This document shows, piece after piece, positions 44,746 through 52,694 of a stretch of 64,000 bases of DNA; position 1 is the stretch's first letter, and each line of letters starts with the position of its first letter. The stretch covers positions 124,001 through 188,000 of the forward strand of contig CBDAQW010000033.1 of the NCBI GenBank assembly GCA_965199185.1, given 5' to 3'. A program made the translations under genes and the position numbers. Below the pieces are notes generated by a model that saw only the letters and a list, made by a program, of their open reading frames with translations, did no database searches and was not told the DNA's origin. This DNA is from Endozoicomonas sp965199185. Its GTDB lineage: Bacteria > Pseudomonadota > Gammaproteobacteria > Pseudomonadales > Endozoicomonadaceae.

Positions 44746-45101
44746 TAGGTGATGCGACTTCCCTCAAGGTCTACCTGGCTCCCGGTGTCACCGACATGCG
44801 CAAGTCTATCGATGGTCTCTCCCTGATCGCCAGCGAAGTACTGAACCTGGACCCGTTCTCCGAAAGCCTGTTCGTATTCTGCAACCGGGAACGCAACAAA
44901 CTTAAAATACTGCACTGGCAGACTAACGGCTTCTGGCTTTACTATCGTCGCCTTGAGAAAGGCCGTTTCAATTGGCCTGATTATGAAAGTCCGAATCAGG
45001 CCATCACGCTGACCCGCCGTGAGCTGAACTGGCTTCTGGACGGCTTGCCTCTCGACCAGAAAAAAGCGCACCCGACATTGTGCTATCAGCCTGCCGCCTG
45101 A
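44742..45101 (+). CDS. tnpB: IS66 family accessory protein TnpB
   Basis: A 119-residue protein with the family signature GVTDMRKSIDGLS, LFVFCNRERNKLKILHW and GFWLYYRRLEKGRF. This is the second ORF of IS66 elements, a small protein required with TnpA and TnpC. It overlaps tnpA by 4 bases and is followed by tnpC after 56 bases. Confidence 0.93.
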   Translation: MIGDATSLKVYLAPGVTDMRKSIDGLSLIASEVLNLDPFSESLFVFCNRERNKLKILHWQTNGFWLYYRRLEKGRFNWPDYESPNQAITLTRRELNWLLDGLPLDQKKAHPTLCYQPAA

Positions 45102-45157
45102 ATGTCCATGACCTGCCACAATGCAAACGACGGCGGTTATGTTGGATAATAGGCGAC

Positions 45158-46702
45158 ATGAATACGATGACCACCCCAGACAAAACGACCATAGAATCCC
45201 TTCAGCTTGAGAACGTTCAGCTGAAGGCGAAACTGGCGTGGTACGAGGAACAGTTCCGCCTGCATCAACATCAGAAATTTGCCGCTTCCAGTGAACGTTT
45301 CGAGGGCCAGGAGTCACTGTTCAATGAACCTGAATTATTGGCCGAAGAGTCTGCTGAGCAACCTGAAACCCAGACGGTAGAAGCGCATCAGCGCAAAAAG
45401 CCGATCAGGAAAACACTGCCTGACCACTTGCCCCGGGATGTCGTTCAGCTGGATATCACCGAAGAAGAAAAACAGTGCGACTGCTGTGGTAAGGCCCTCA
45501 AGGCATTCGGCCATGAGAGCAGTTGTAAGCTGGACATCGTTCCGGCACAGGTGAAAGTTGTTGAGTTCCAGCGCCTGAAGTACTCCTGTGAGTGTGAATC
45601 CGGTGTCAAAACGGCACCCATGCCAAAACTGCCCATTCCGAAAAGCATTGCCACTCCCGGATTACTGGCCTGGATCATCACCAGCAAATACTGCGACGCC
45701 CTGCCTTTATATCGTCAGGAGTTTATCCTGAAGCGTATGAATATCGAGATCAGTCGTGCGTCCATGGCTGAATGGATGATCAGGGTGTCCGTGTTACTCA
45801 AGTCAATATACGACGTATTACAGAAGATGCTGGTCAGGCAAACCAGCATTCAGGCTGACGAAACGCCGCTACAGGTATTGGATGAGCCCGAACGGTCGCC
45901 ACAGGATAAATCCTACATGTGGGTATACCGCACCACCGAGCAACTGGGGACACCGGTCATCCTCTACGATTACCAGTCAGGTCGTGACCATAGTCGTCCA
46001 CAGGCATTCCTGTCCGGGTTCAGGGGCTATCTGCAATGCGACGGACTGTCTGCTTACAAGGCGCTGAGTAAGAAGCAACCGGGAATAGAATTGGTTGGCT
46101 GTTTGGCGCACGTCCGGAGAAAATTCAAAGAAGCACTGGACGCTATCCCGAAGAAAAAAGGCCAGCCACAAACCAAAATCACCAAGCCCGCCCAGGTGCT
46201 GACCATGATCCAGACGCTCTACACTATAGAGAGAAGGATTAAAGATAAAACAGTAGAAGAGCGTTTCCAGGCAAGACAGCTGGAAAGCCGCCCGACCCTG
46301 GACAAGCTGAAAGAGTGGCTGGATCGACAGCAACCCAAAATTCCTCCGAAAAACAAGCTTGGCAAAGCCATCACCTATGCGCAAAACCAGTGGCCTTATC
46401 TGATACGTTACCTTGATAGCGGGTTACTGGATATTGACAACAATGCGGCAGAGAGAGCCGTCAAACCGTTCGTTATTGGCCGCAAGAACTGGCTTTTTGC
46501 TAAAAGCGTAAACGGCGCAAATGCCAGCGCTACACTTTACAGTCTGATCGAAACCGCCAAGGCGAATGGTCTGGAGCCATACGCCTGGCTACGTTACGTG
46601 CTGTCCAGAGTTCCTCAACTGCCCAAAGAATCGTGTGTTGAACACCTGTTGCCTATGAATCTCACACCGGACGATTTAAAAATAGCGAATTGGTGGGAGT
46701 AG
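45158..46702 (+). CDS. tnpC: IS66 family transposase TnpC
   Basis: The 514-residue DDE transposase. Features: a coiled-coil N-terminus (ESLQLENVQLKAKLAWYEEQF), a CDCCGKAL zinc-binding pair near residue 107, the catalytic block beginning QADETPLQVLD, QCDGLSAYKAL, and the C-terminal IDNNAAERAVKPFVIGRKNW holding the catalytic Glu. An upstream extension of the frame to 45080 overlaps tnpB and is less likely. It ends 28 bases before the right inverted repeat tip. Confidence 0.95.
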   Translation: MNTMTTPDKTTIESLQLENVQLKAKLAWYEEQFRLHQHQKFAASSERFEGQESLFNEPELLAEESAEQPETQTVEAHQRKKPIRKTLPDHLPRDVVQLDITEEEKQCDCCGKALKAFGHESSCKLDIVPAQVKVVEFQRLKYSCECESGVKTAPMPKLPIPKSIATPGLLAWIITSKYCDALPLYRQEFILKRMNIEISRASMAEWMIRVSVLLKSIYDVLQKMLVRQTSIQADETPLQVLDEPERSPQDKSYMWVYRTTEQLGTPVILYDYQSGRDHSRPQAFLSGFRGYLQCDGLSAYKALSKKQPGIELVGCLAHVRRKFKEALDAIPKKKGQPQTKITKPAQVLTMIQTLYTIERRIKDKTVEERFQARQLESRPTLDKLKEWLDRQQPKIPPKNKLGKAITYAQNQWPYLIRYLDSGLLDIDNNAAERAVKPFVIGRKNWLFAKSVNGANASATLYSLIETAKANGLEPYAWLRYVLSRVPQLPKESCVEHLLPMNLTPDDLKIANWWE

Positions 46703-46772
46703 GGGTAGATGGGGTTGCCCGATCGCTTACGGTTTAAAAGAGTAAGTCAAACCACTGCCATCTCTTTCAGGT

Positions 46773-47309
46773 TTAGCCCGAACGTTTGGCATGGCGCTCC
46801 CGGTTCTCCAGTTTTTCCCGTTCACTTTTTCTCAGCAATACATAGGTTGCACCGGTGCCACCATGGATTTTAAGGGCAGTATGGAAGCCAAGCACCGCGT
46901 TCATTTGTTGCAGCCAAGTGAAGATGTAGCTCTTGAGTTTGGCGGGTGGATTGCTCTTTTCACCACGACCATGAAAAATCAACACGGTGCGCAGCTCATG
47001 TTCACGGCAGTCATTAATGAACTGATAAAACTCATCACGAGCTTCTCTGGCTGTTTTTTGATGCAGGTCTAACCGGGCTTCAATATCGTATTTGCCCAGC
47101 CTCAGCTTTTTAAACACGCCTTCCTGAACGCCACTTCGTTTCCAGACTAGAAAATCATGGGGCTGAACCATTTTAGGGTTCAGCAGAGACAGGAAATTCG
47201 GGTCAGTAAACGTATCCTGAGCGGCGAGCTTGCGGGCTTCCTGCCCGGGCGTGATGGAGGCGTTTCTTTTCAGGTTGGCTCTTGGGGTTGCCTTGATGGG
47301 TTTGGTGTC
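46773..47309 (-). pseudogene. smr-domain gene, 3' fragment (interrupted by transposon)
   Basis: The C-terminal 179 or so codons of an SmrA/YdaL-like protein. In frame it reads DTKPIKATPRANLKR, then FLSLLNPKMVQPHDFLVW, LDLHQKTAREARDEF, VLIFHGRGEKS and the end RERHAKRSG. The Smr domain is a small MutS2-type nuclease domain. The first part of the gene (MTIETNTDDL, then FLEEMGDVKP) lies 11 kb away at 58407-58477 on the same strand, beyond the Tn3-family element, so the gene was split by insertion. The frame's internal ATG at 47171 could still make a 132-residue C-terminal piece. Confidence 0.85.
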
Positions 47310-47335
47310 CGGCCTGCAAAATTGCTTTTACGTCA
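47310..47335 (+). repeat. Left terminal inverted repeat of the Tn3-family transposon
   Basis: 26 bases identical to the complement of 58381-58406. The IS4-type element inserted directly after it: joining 47336 to 48647 restores ACGTCAT-AAAA, which resembles the continuation ACGTCAG-AAAA of the right end. The IS therefore lies inside the left repeat region. Confidence 0.88.
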
Positions 47336-47353
47336 TCAACACTTCGGACACTT

Positions 47354-48547
47354 TCATGCAGCGATAGCTCCATAGCTACTGAGTTGTCGGTAAGTGTCCA
47401 TGACTTTTTCATTGCTCATGGGTAAATCTAACTTCTCAAAAACTCTACACATCAAGTGCTGATTGAACTTTCGGCGTTTCCAGGTGGCGATAGAAATCAC
47501 GGTTTCTTCATCGGTATTTTTTTCTTCCAGGTCTTCCAGCTTGAGTGCATTCAGGGCTGTAAACGAAGCATTGATTTGTGTGTGGATACACTCTTTCCGG
47601 CAAGATTGGCAGTCCATCAACCCTGTGTACTGCTTGGCATCCCGGAAAATAAATTCGATCTGAAACCTGGCTTTGTAATATTTGATGATTGTCATCGCGT
47701 CCAGATCTGTATCGGTTGAGTAGAGCAGCGATACACCCATTTTGGTGCCTCGCTGAGTCCGCAACATAACAACACGTATACGACGTTTCAGACATTTGGA
47801 ATGTACAACTGCGGTATAGATATTTTCTCCGCTTTCCAGCTGGCCTACGTGCTCAAAGCGGTGTAGATCTTTGTCAGGGTTGACCTTACCATCATAAATT
47901 CTTGGGCGTCCACTGCCAGAATATGAACCGGTGTAGAGCCACAGCAGGTCGGCATCATTTCTTAACTTGCCAACGATCTGGAGGCCAGTAGCAACCACAG
48001 CGGATACAAATTTTTCCTTGAAGTAATAGGCGTCTACAGACAGATAGCTGATACCAAGATTCAGAATTTTTTCTGCAAGACGAATAACCTGCTCTGCATA
48101 GAGGTCGACGCGAGTTTTACCGTCTTCATCAAGGGTCTGCTCAGCATCCAGTGCATACGCTGTATTGGATTGAAGGTCTATAACACTGAGAAGGGATAGC
48201 TCAAGTCCTCGCTCAGAGCGACTTGTGCAGCCACGCCAAAACATTCCGAGCCCATCCGTCTTCTTGCCACTTTTGGTCATAAAGCTGGCATCGAGAGCAG
48301 CTATTAACTCCTGAGCTTTCTCAACTACATCAGAGAGCATCAGGCAGTTGAAACTGGAAAAGTCGAAGGAACGGCGATACCAGCGACTAAAGCGTTTCTC
48401 ACTCATCGGGGAATATCGACTCATATTCCGAAAGTTGGCTTTGCCCTGAACCACTATGAGAGCAGAGAGAAGCAGCGCGATGAAGGTTTTCTGGGGCTTT
48501 TTAACACTGGACATGCCGTCCAGAGCAGCCTTTACTATGTTTTCCAT
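47354..48547 (-). CDS. IS4-family DDE transposase
   Basis: A 397-residue transposase with the IS4 pattern: D86 (AALDASFMTKSGKK), D172 (LSVDAYYFKEKF) and the C-terminal signature Y291-x2-R294-x3-E298-x6-K305 (YYKARFQIEFIFRDAK). The frame is intact from ATG to stop. The start codon lies within a long inverted repeat, which may limit read-through expression. Confidence 0.92.
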   Translation of the reverse strand: MENIVKAALDGMSSVKKPQKTFIALLLSALIVVQGKANFRNMSRYSPMSEKRFSRWYRRSFDFSSFNCLMLSDVVEKAQELIAALDASFMTKSGKKTDGLGMFWRGCTSRSERGLELSLLSVIDLQSNTAYALDAEQTLDEDGKTRVDLYAEQVIRLAEKILNLGISYLSVDAYYFKEKFVSAVVATGLQIVGKLRNDADLLWLYTGSYSGSGRPRIYDGKVNPDKDLHRFEHVGQLESGENIYTAVVHSKCLKRRIRVVMLRTQRGTKMGVSLLYSTDTDLDAMTIIKYYKARFQIEFIFRDAKQYTGLMDCQSCRKECIHTQINASFTALNALKLEDLEEKNTDEETVISIATWKRRKFNQHLMCRVFEKLDLPMSNEKVMDTYRQLSSYGAIAA

Positions 48548-48610
48548 GAGAGAAAAGTATCAGCGAATGGAGGGGGTGAGCTTCTCCATTTTCGCTGTTT
48601 TCTCTCATGG
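48544..48610 (-). promoter_or_regulatory. Inverted repeat covering the IS transposase start
   Basis: The arms start CCATGAGAGAAAA (48544 on) and end TTTTCTCTCATGG (48598-48610), with further complementarity (GCGAATGGAG / CTCCATTTTCGC) inside. A transcript entering from outside would fold the ATG and ribosome binding site into a stem, a known protection in IS10 and IS50. Confidence 0.6.
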
Positions 48611-48813
48611 CCGCATCTGGCGGAAACTGTCCGAAGTATTGGTCATAAAACCGGCATAAAATATTGATATATAAAATAAAACTCTTTTTGACCAGCTTTT
48701 CTTGATTCTTGATTCATCTTCAGGTTCCTATGGAAGTAGGTGGGCTCACTATGATCATAACCATGCTAAATCTGTTAGCTTTGTAATTTCTTGTTTAACT
48801 TAATATTATTTCT

Positions 48814-49713
48814 TCACTCACTACCTTTTTTGGCAAGATAAATTCCTATAAGAATTACAGAGGCTCCAGCAACTTCCAAAAAGGTTAACGTTTCATTGAA
48901 GAGTAAATACGCATAAATTGCTGCAATTAATGGTTGTAATAAGACGAGCACGGATGAAAGATTTAGGTCAACTTTACCCAGTGCAACGGCTAACAAGCCT
49001 TGTCCTCCTATATGTGAAAACAGAGCCAACGATAATAGAATCAGGAGACTACTTATACTGCTTATCATAATAGTATCTTCTAAAATGATAGATACAGGCA
49101 GCAGAAATAATGCACAGCCAAAGGAAGACCAAAGCATTAAGCTTGAAGCCGTATATTTCGCTCTAAGTTTTCCTATAATCAATAAATATAAAGCATAAAA
49201 TAGAGCTGTCATCAGAGCCAAACTATCACCGAATAATGATTTCTCCGTAAACTCTGCTTTACCACCTACCAACAGAATAAGCCCAACTGATGCAAAACCA
49301 AGCCCGTAAACAAAAAGTCGACTTGGTGCTATTTTGAATAACATTAAATTCAGTGGAACCAAAATAAATGGCATCAAATTCGCTAATAAATTCGCATTTG
49401 CTACAGTTGTCATAAAGAATGACGTATGCCATAAAGCTAAATCAACACCTAAGAATACACCTCCAAGAATGGCCACAAAATGTGGTTTAGATAACTTCTC
49501 ATCCCCTAAATTTGTTCCTTTTTCTAGCTTTACCCAGAAATATGCAAGAGGAATTGCGAACAATGCCCTGTAGAATCCCGTTGTAACCGGTCCAAGCTCT
49601 GAAAGTCTGACAAAAATCCCACCTGTAGCAAGGCAACATAGAGCAATAATAAGTATACTTATCGGAATCAGATTTCCGAAAAGACTTGGTTTTGCTACTG
49701 ATTCATAATTCAC
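48814..49713 (-). CDS. EamA-family drug/metabolite exporter
   Basis: A 299-residue inner-membrane protein with ten hydrophobic helices in two EamA halves, matching the family size. Family members such as RhtA, YdcZ and EamA export amino acids or metabolites. It is the last gene of the operon; its start overlaps the AlaX-like gene stop by 11 bases, so translation is coupled. Context suggests it exports the product of the upstream enzymes; substrate unknown. Codon use is AT-rich. Confidence 0.85.
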   Translation of the reverse strand: MNYESVAKPSLFGNLIPISILIIALCCLATGGIFVRLSELGPVTTGFYRALFAIPLAYFWVKLEKGTNLGDEKLSKPHFVAILGGVFLGVDLALWHTSFFMTTVANANLLANLMPFILVPLNLMLFKIAPSRLFVYGLGFASVGLILLVGGKAEFTEKSLFGDSLALMTALFYALYLLIIGKLRAKYTASSLMLWSSFGCALFLLPVSIILEDTIMISSISSLLILLSLALFSHIGGQGLLAVALGKVDLNLSSVLVLLQPLIAAIYAYLLFNETLTFLEVAGASVILIGIYLAKKGSE

Positions 49714-50476
49714 TTGCTAGTTCCTCATAACTATCCAGAGATATTACTGGCTTCAAGAATTTTATATTTAGCCTTTCTTTATTTTTTCCGAGACTTTTCC
49801 GTGATAATGTAACATCTCCAATTGGTCCTGTTCTCAGAATGTGAGTACCTCCACAAGGTATAACTATTCCCTTACATTCCCAATACCATGCATCATCATA
49901 ACCGGCGAGAGGGTACAGCTTCACTGGAAGGTCAGCTCGTATCAACTCATTACAAAGCTGCTCTAGTTCACACATTTCTTCCACATCAATTCGATCTTCA
50001 GCAATAAAATCAAACCTAGCACTATCCAGTCGTATGGAACACCCTATTATATTATCGATTAACTCAGGTCTAACCTGTTTCACAGCCATAAAAAGCACAT
50101 GCGAAGCTGTATGGCTTAGTGAAAGAAAAGCTCTTCTTTCCTTATCAATATGAACTGATACATTATTTCCAGGCTTTAGTGATTTTAGTTTTGATCGATC
50201 TTCTAAACGGATATGATGTTTGATTTTGGTGCCAACATTTATCGAAGGAAAGTCATCGTGTAAAAGTACCCTTCCTCCTTCCTTTGATACATTATCAAAT
50301 TGAATTTTCATGCCATCATGTTTTATATAACCAGTGTCTGATGGTTGGCCCCCACCTTCTGGATATGCAACTGTTCTGTCTAAATATATAATACTATTTT
50401 CAAAGTCAACATTAAGTACGGAGCTATCTGCACTAGAAGCAAACATATTGTTGTAGTAAATTTTTTCTGTAATCAT
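49703..50476 (-). CDS. AlaX-like trans-editing aminoacyl-tRNA hydrolase
   Basis: A 257-residue protein homologous to the editing domain of alanyl-tRNA synthetase. It has the N-terminal AYPEGGGQPSDTG glycine-rich motif (residues 38-50) and all four zinc ligands: H122 and H126 (SHTASH) and C208 and H212 (CGGTH). AlaX proteins hydrolyse mischarged aminoacyl-tRNA in trans, typically Ser-tRNA(Ala). In an operon with serine-derived chemistry it probably clears a non-standard amino acid from tRNA, giving self-protection; that is inference. The start ATG overlaps the PLP enzyme stop by 4 bases. Confidence 0.88.
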   Translation of the reverse strand: MITEKIYYNNMFASSADSSVLNVDFENSIIYLDRTVAYPEGGGQPSDTGYIKHDGMKIQFDNVSKEGGRVLLHDDFPSINVGTKIKHHIRLEDRSKLKSLKPGNNVSVHIDKERRAFLSLSHTASHVLFMAVKQVRPELIDNIIGCSIRLDSARFDFIAEDRIDVEEMCELEQLCNELIRADLPVKLYPLAGYDDAWYWECKGIVIPCGGTHILRTGPIGDVTLSRKSLGKNKERLNIKFLKPVISLDSYEELASEL

Positions 50477-51369
50477 GCTACATTCTCCAAATTGATATAA
50501 GAGTCGTCTGAATCATAAACAAAAGAAAAAATTACAGAATCTTGATTAACTTCTTTTATCAGCTCCTCAATTGCTCCAATATTTGCACCAGTCGAAATAC
50601 CGCCATAAATCCCAAGTTGGTTCAACAGAATATTTTGACCTTGTTCTGCCTTTTCGGATTTTATAGATAGATACTGATCTATTACAGATTCATCAAATAT
50701 TTTGGGTTTTACACCAACAGCTAGACCTTGTATGGGATGATCAGTAAAAATTTCATCAACTATTGAGCAACCTTCTGGCTGGACACCTACAATACTAACA
50801 TCTTGAAAACACGATTTCAGGTAGCTGCCAGTACCGCAAAGACTTGCGCCTGAGCCAATTCCTCCTAATAATACAATTTTCTTATTTGCGAGTTTATTCT
50901 TAACAATAAACTCAGCAATCTCAGGACCTGTTTCTTCAAAATGTACTCGGACATTCGCTTTGTTAGAAAACTGATCAATAAAAAAATATTCTTTTCCAAA
51001 ATTTTCTTGGTGTGCCATATGAAATTCAATGACTTGTCGGGGCAGAAGGCCATCCTTCATCATATCTATACCAATCATATTAGCTCCATAATATTCAAGT
51101 AACCTTCGCTTAAATGGACTGAAACTCAAACCAACAGCCAAATCCAGATCAATTCCACGCTTGTTAGCCTCAACTGCCAGCCCTATCCCGAGATTACCAC
51201 CTGTTTTTTCGATAATTGTTGTGCGCCCAGGTGTTATTTCCCCGGAATCAACAGCATCAGATATCATTCTCCGTGCAGCCCTTGATTTGTGACTACCTCC
51301 GACATTTAGATATTCAAGTTTTAAAAAAACATTATTATATAATTTTGTAACTGGAGTTATTAACTTCAT
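50473..51369 (-). CDS. PLP-dependent beta-substitution enzyme, cysteine-synthase-like
   Basis: A 298-residue fold-type II PLP enzyme. The PLP lysine is K28 in GGSHKSRAARRM. The substrate loop reads KTGGNLGIGLA (56-66) where O-acetylserine sulfhydrylases have TSGNTGIGLA, and the phosphate-binding loop is GGIGSGASLCG (about residue 168-178). Such enzymes replace the acyl group of O-acetylserine (or related) with a nucleophile to give cysteine or non-protein amino acids. The altered loop suggests a substrate or nucleophile other than sulfide. Both ends overlap neighbours by 4 bases. Somewhat shorter than CysK (about 315-325). Confidence 0.85.
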   Translation of the reverse strand: MKLITPVTKLYNNVFLKLEYLNVGGSHKSRAARRMISDAVDSGEITPGRTTIIEKTGGNLGIGLAVEANKRGIDLDLAVGLSFSPFKRRLLEYYGANMIGIDMMKDGLLPRQVIEFHMAHQENFGKEYFFIDQFSNKANVRVHFEETGPEIAEFIVKNKLANKKIVLLGGIGSGASLCGTGSYLKSCFQDVSIVGVQPEGCSIVDEIFTDHPIQGLAVGVKPKIFDESVIDQYLSIKSEKAEQGQNILLNQLGIYGGISTGANIGAIEELIKEVNQDSVIFSFVYDSDDSYINLENVA

Positions 51370-51929
51370 TGTTTGTCCTTTGATTTTTCAATCACTCGAC
51401 CATAAGGTCTTAATTTATATTTCGGTGGTAAATCAACAGCACCTATAACTTGTGCATAGGAACCAATAATTGAGCCAGTCCCTATTTTTGGATGTCTACG
51501 CCCACCTTTTTGATGGTGTACTCCAACCCATTTTGAACCTAAAATTGCCCCTTCATGAATAACAGAATAATTACCAATAACACTAGTCTCGCCGATAACA
51601 GTTCCTCCATGAGGGTAAAATACAACCCCTCTTCCAATGTTTGCATTAGGGTGTATCTCAACACCTGTTATCAGTTTGCAATACTCACTAACCTGCCTAG
51701 CTGAGATTAATGAGTGGCTTCTGTCTTTTTTTAATAAATAATTAGATAAACGATAAGAGGTTATACTGAACAAGCATAACTGTGCTATTTTTTCATTATT
51801 GACTTCATTGATTATGGAATTATAATCAATCCACAATTGTCTGTAATAATTTTCCATCTCAAAGTCTATCAAGAGACCGGATTTTCTTAACTCAAATGTC
51901 AAGCATTCAAGTAGCGAATTATAATTCAT
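51366..51929 (-). CDS. Serine-acetyltransferase-like protein 2 (left-handed beta-helix)
   Basis: A 187-residue hexapeptide-repeat acyltransferase resembling the C-terminal part of CysE. It keeps H107 in YPHGGTVIGETSVIG (the CysE catalytic His region, where Asp before His is replaced by Pro) and the second active-site element H146 in GGRRHPKIG. A short helical N-terminal domain precedes it. It lies 2 bases after the other acyltransferase and overlaps the PLP enzyme start by 4 bases. Likely donates an acyl group to serine or a similar hydroxyl amino acid, alone or with its neighbour. Confidence 0.82.
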   Translation of the reverse strand: MNYNSLLECLTFELRKSGLLIDFEMENYYRQLWIDYNSIINEVNNEKIAQLCLFSITSYRLSNYLLKKDRSHSLISARQVSEYCKLITGVEIHPNANIGRGVVFYPHGGTVIGETSVIGNYSVIHEGAILGSKWVGVHHQKGGRRHPKIGTGSIIGSYAQVIGAVDLPPKYKLRPYGRVIEKSKDKQ

Positions 51930-51931
51930 AT

Positions 51932-52600
51932 TTATGCCGTTATTACTTTCTCATGCTCACTCTTTAAAAAGGTAAAGGGCTTTAGGAAAACCCCATCACC
52001 AATGTTTTGGGTTCCAGAGATGACGGTATTGGCACAAATTACAACATCACTACCAATTTTAATTTTTGATCCACTACATACATCGAGTCTTGCTTCTTTT
52101 ATTAACGGTAAAATCTTCACTCCATTTAATATGATGCATCTATCCCCTATTTCACAATTATCACCAATAAATGTTTTATAACCGTGATCAATCGAAACGG
52201 GACAGCCGATTTTTGAATTTGGGTGGATATATATACTTGTTATTCTGTAAGTCTCATAAGCTATGTTTTCAGCCTCCGAGACTAAGCCAAAGATCTGGTA
52301 CAGATAGTTGGACAATCTGTAGGACGCTAAAGCTAAGGCTCCAACATAACATGAGTCGACGTATTCACTGTTGTTTTTAGCTGCTGGATCATTTTTCGCT
52401 ATCCATTGAATATCACGTTGCAGATTTTCCAATAAAAATTCCTTGTCCTTAATATCATACTGAAGGGCTTTTCTACATAACCACTCAGAAACAGGAAAAT
52501 GACTAAAGAAGTCACCAAATGTAATGTAATTGCTATATTTTTCCCTAAATATCATCCTTGTACTACCAATAGAACTTTCTCCAAAGTGATGTATGGACAC
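51932..52600 (-). CDS. Serine-acetyltransferase-like protein 1 (left-handed beta-helix)
   Basis: A 222-residue protein. The N-terminal helical domain includes RDIQWIAKNDPAAKN, close to the CysE pattern that precedes its active site, and the beta-helix contains D138-H139 in SIDHGYKTFIGDN. The second CysE active-site element (RHP) is not recognisable: the corresponding loop reads LIKEARLDVCSGSKIKIG. It is the first gene of the operon, with a start close to the divergent operator. Together with the next gene it could form a mixed enzyme. Confidence 0.82.
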   Translation of the reverse strand: MSIHHFGESSIGSTRMIFREKYSNYITFGDFFSHFPVSEWLCRKALQYDIKDKEFLLENLQRDIQWIAKNDPAAKNNSEYVDSCYVGALALASYRLSNYLYQIFGLVSEAENIAYETYRITSIYIHPNSKIGCPVSIDHGYKTFIGDNCEIGDRCIILNGVKILPLIKEARLDVCSGSKIKIGSDVVICANTVISGTQNIGDGVFLKPFTFLKSEHEKVITA

Positions 52601-52618
52601 TAATCTATACTGGGCTGG

Positions 52619-52653
52619 ATTGTCACTATTGCAACCTATACAATAGTGACAAT
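52619..52653. promoter_or_regulatory. Operator between the divergent operon and mocR
   Basis: ATTGTCACTATTG (52619-52631) and CAATAGTGACAAT (52641-52653) form a perfect 13-bp inverted repeat with a 9-base spacer, 18 bases from the acyltransferase start and 41 from the mocR start. An additional half (AATGACAAT) follows at about 52664-52672. It is the likely binding site of the adjacent MocR-type regulator. Confidence 0.7.
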
Positions 52654-52694
52654 TATTATAAATTTAATGACAATCTACAAAGTAAAAAGCGACT

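Larger units (their letters stand above)
44335..46730 (+). mobile_element. Complete IS66-family insertion sequence
   Basis: A 2396-bp element with terminal inverted repeats beginning GTAAGCG and sharing CCCATCTACCC, three ORFs (tnpA, tnpB, tnpC) and a perfect 8-bp target duplication GGTTTAAA (44327-44334 and 46731-46738). All frames are intact, so it is likely recent and active. Confidence 0.95.
47337..48641 (-). mobile_element. IS4-family insertion sequence (1305 bp)
   Basis: The tips are CAACACTTCGGACA on the left and, inverted, CAATACTTCGGACA on the right. A 5-bp direct repeat GTCAT flanks the element (47332-47336 and 48642-48646). It carries one intact transposase gene. Its ends are the parents, by similarity, of the cassette ends at 24553 and 26683. 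Confidence 0.9.

Noticed and set aside
44625..45317. 230-codon frame antisense to IS66 genes
   Set aside because: Shadow of tnpA/tnpB/tnpC; no independent support.
47203..47412. 70-codon frame crossing the transposon end and the IS end
   Set aside because: It joins unrelated sequences (smr in the wrong frame, inverted repeat, IS tip); the in-frame smr reading explains the region better.
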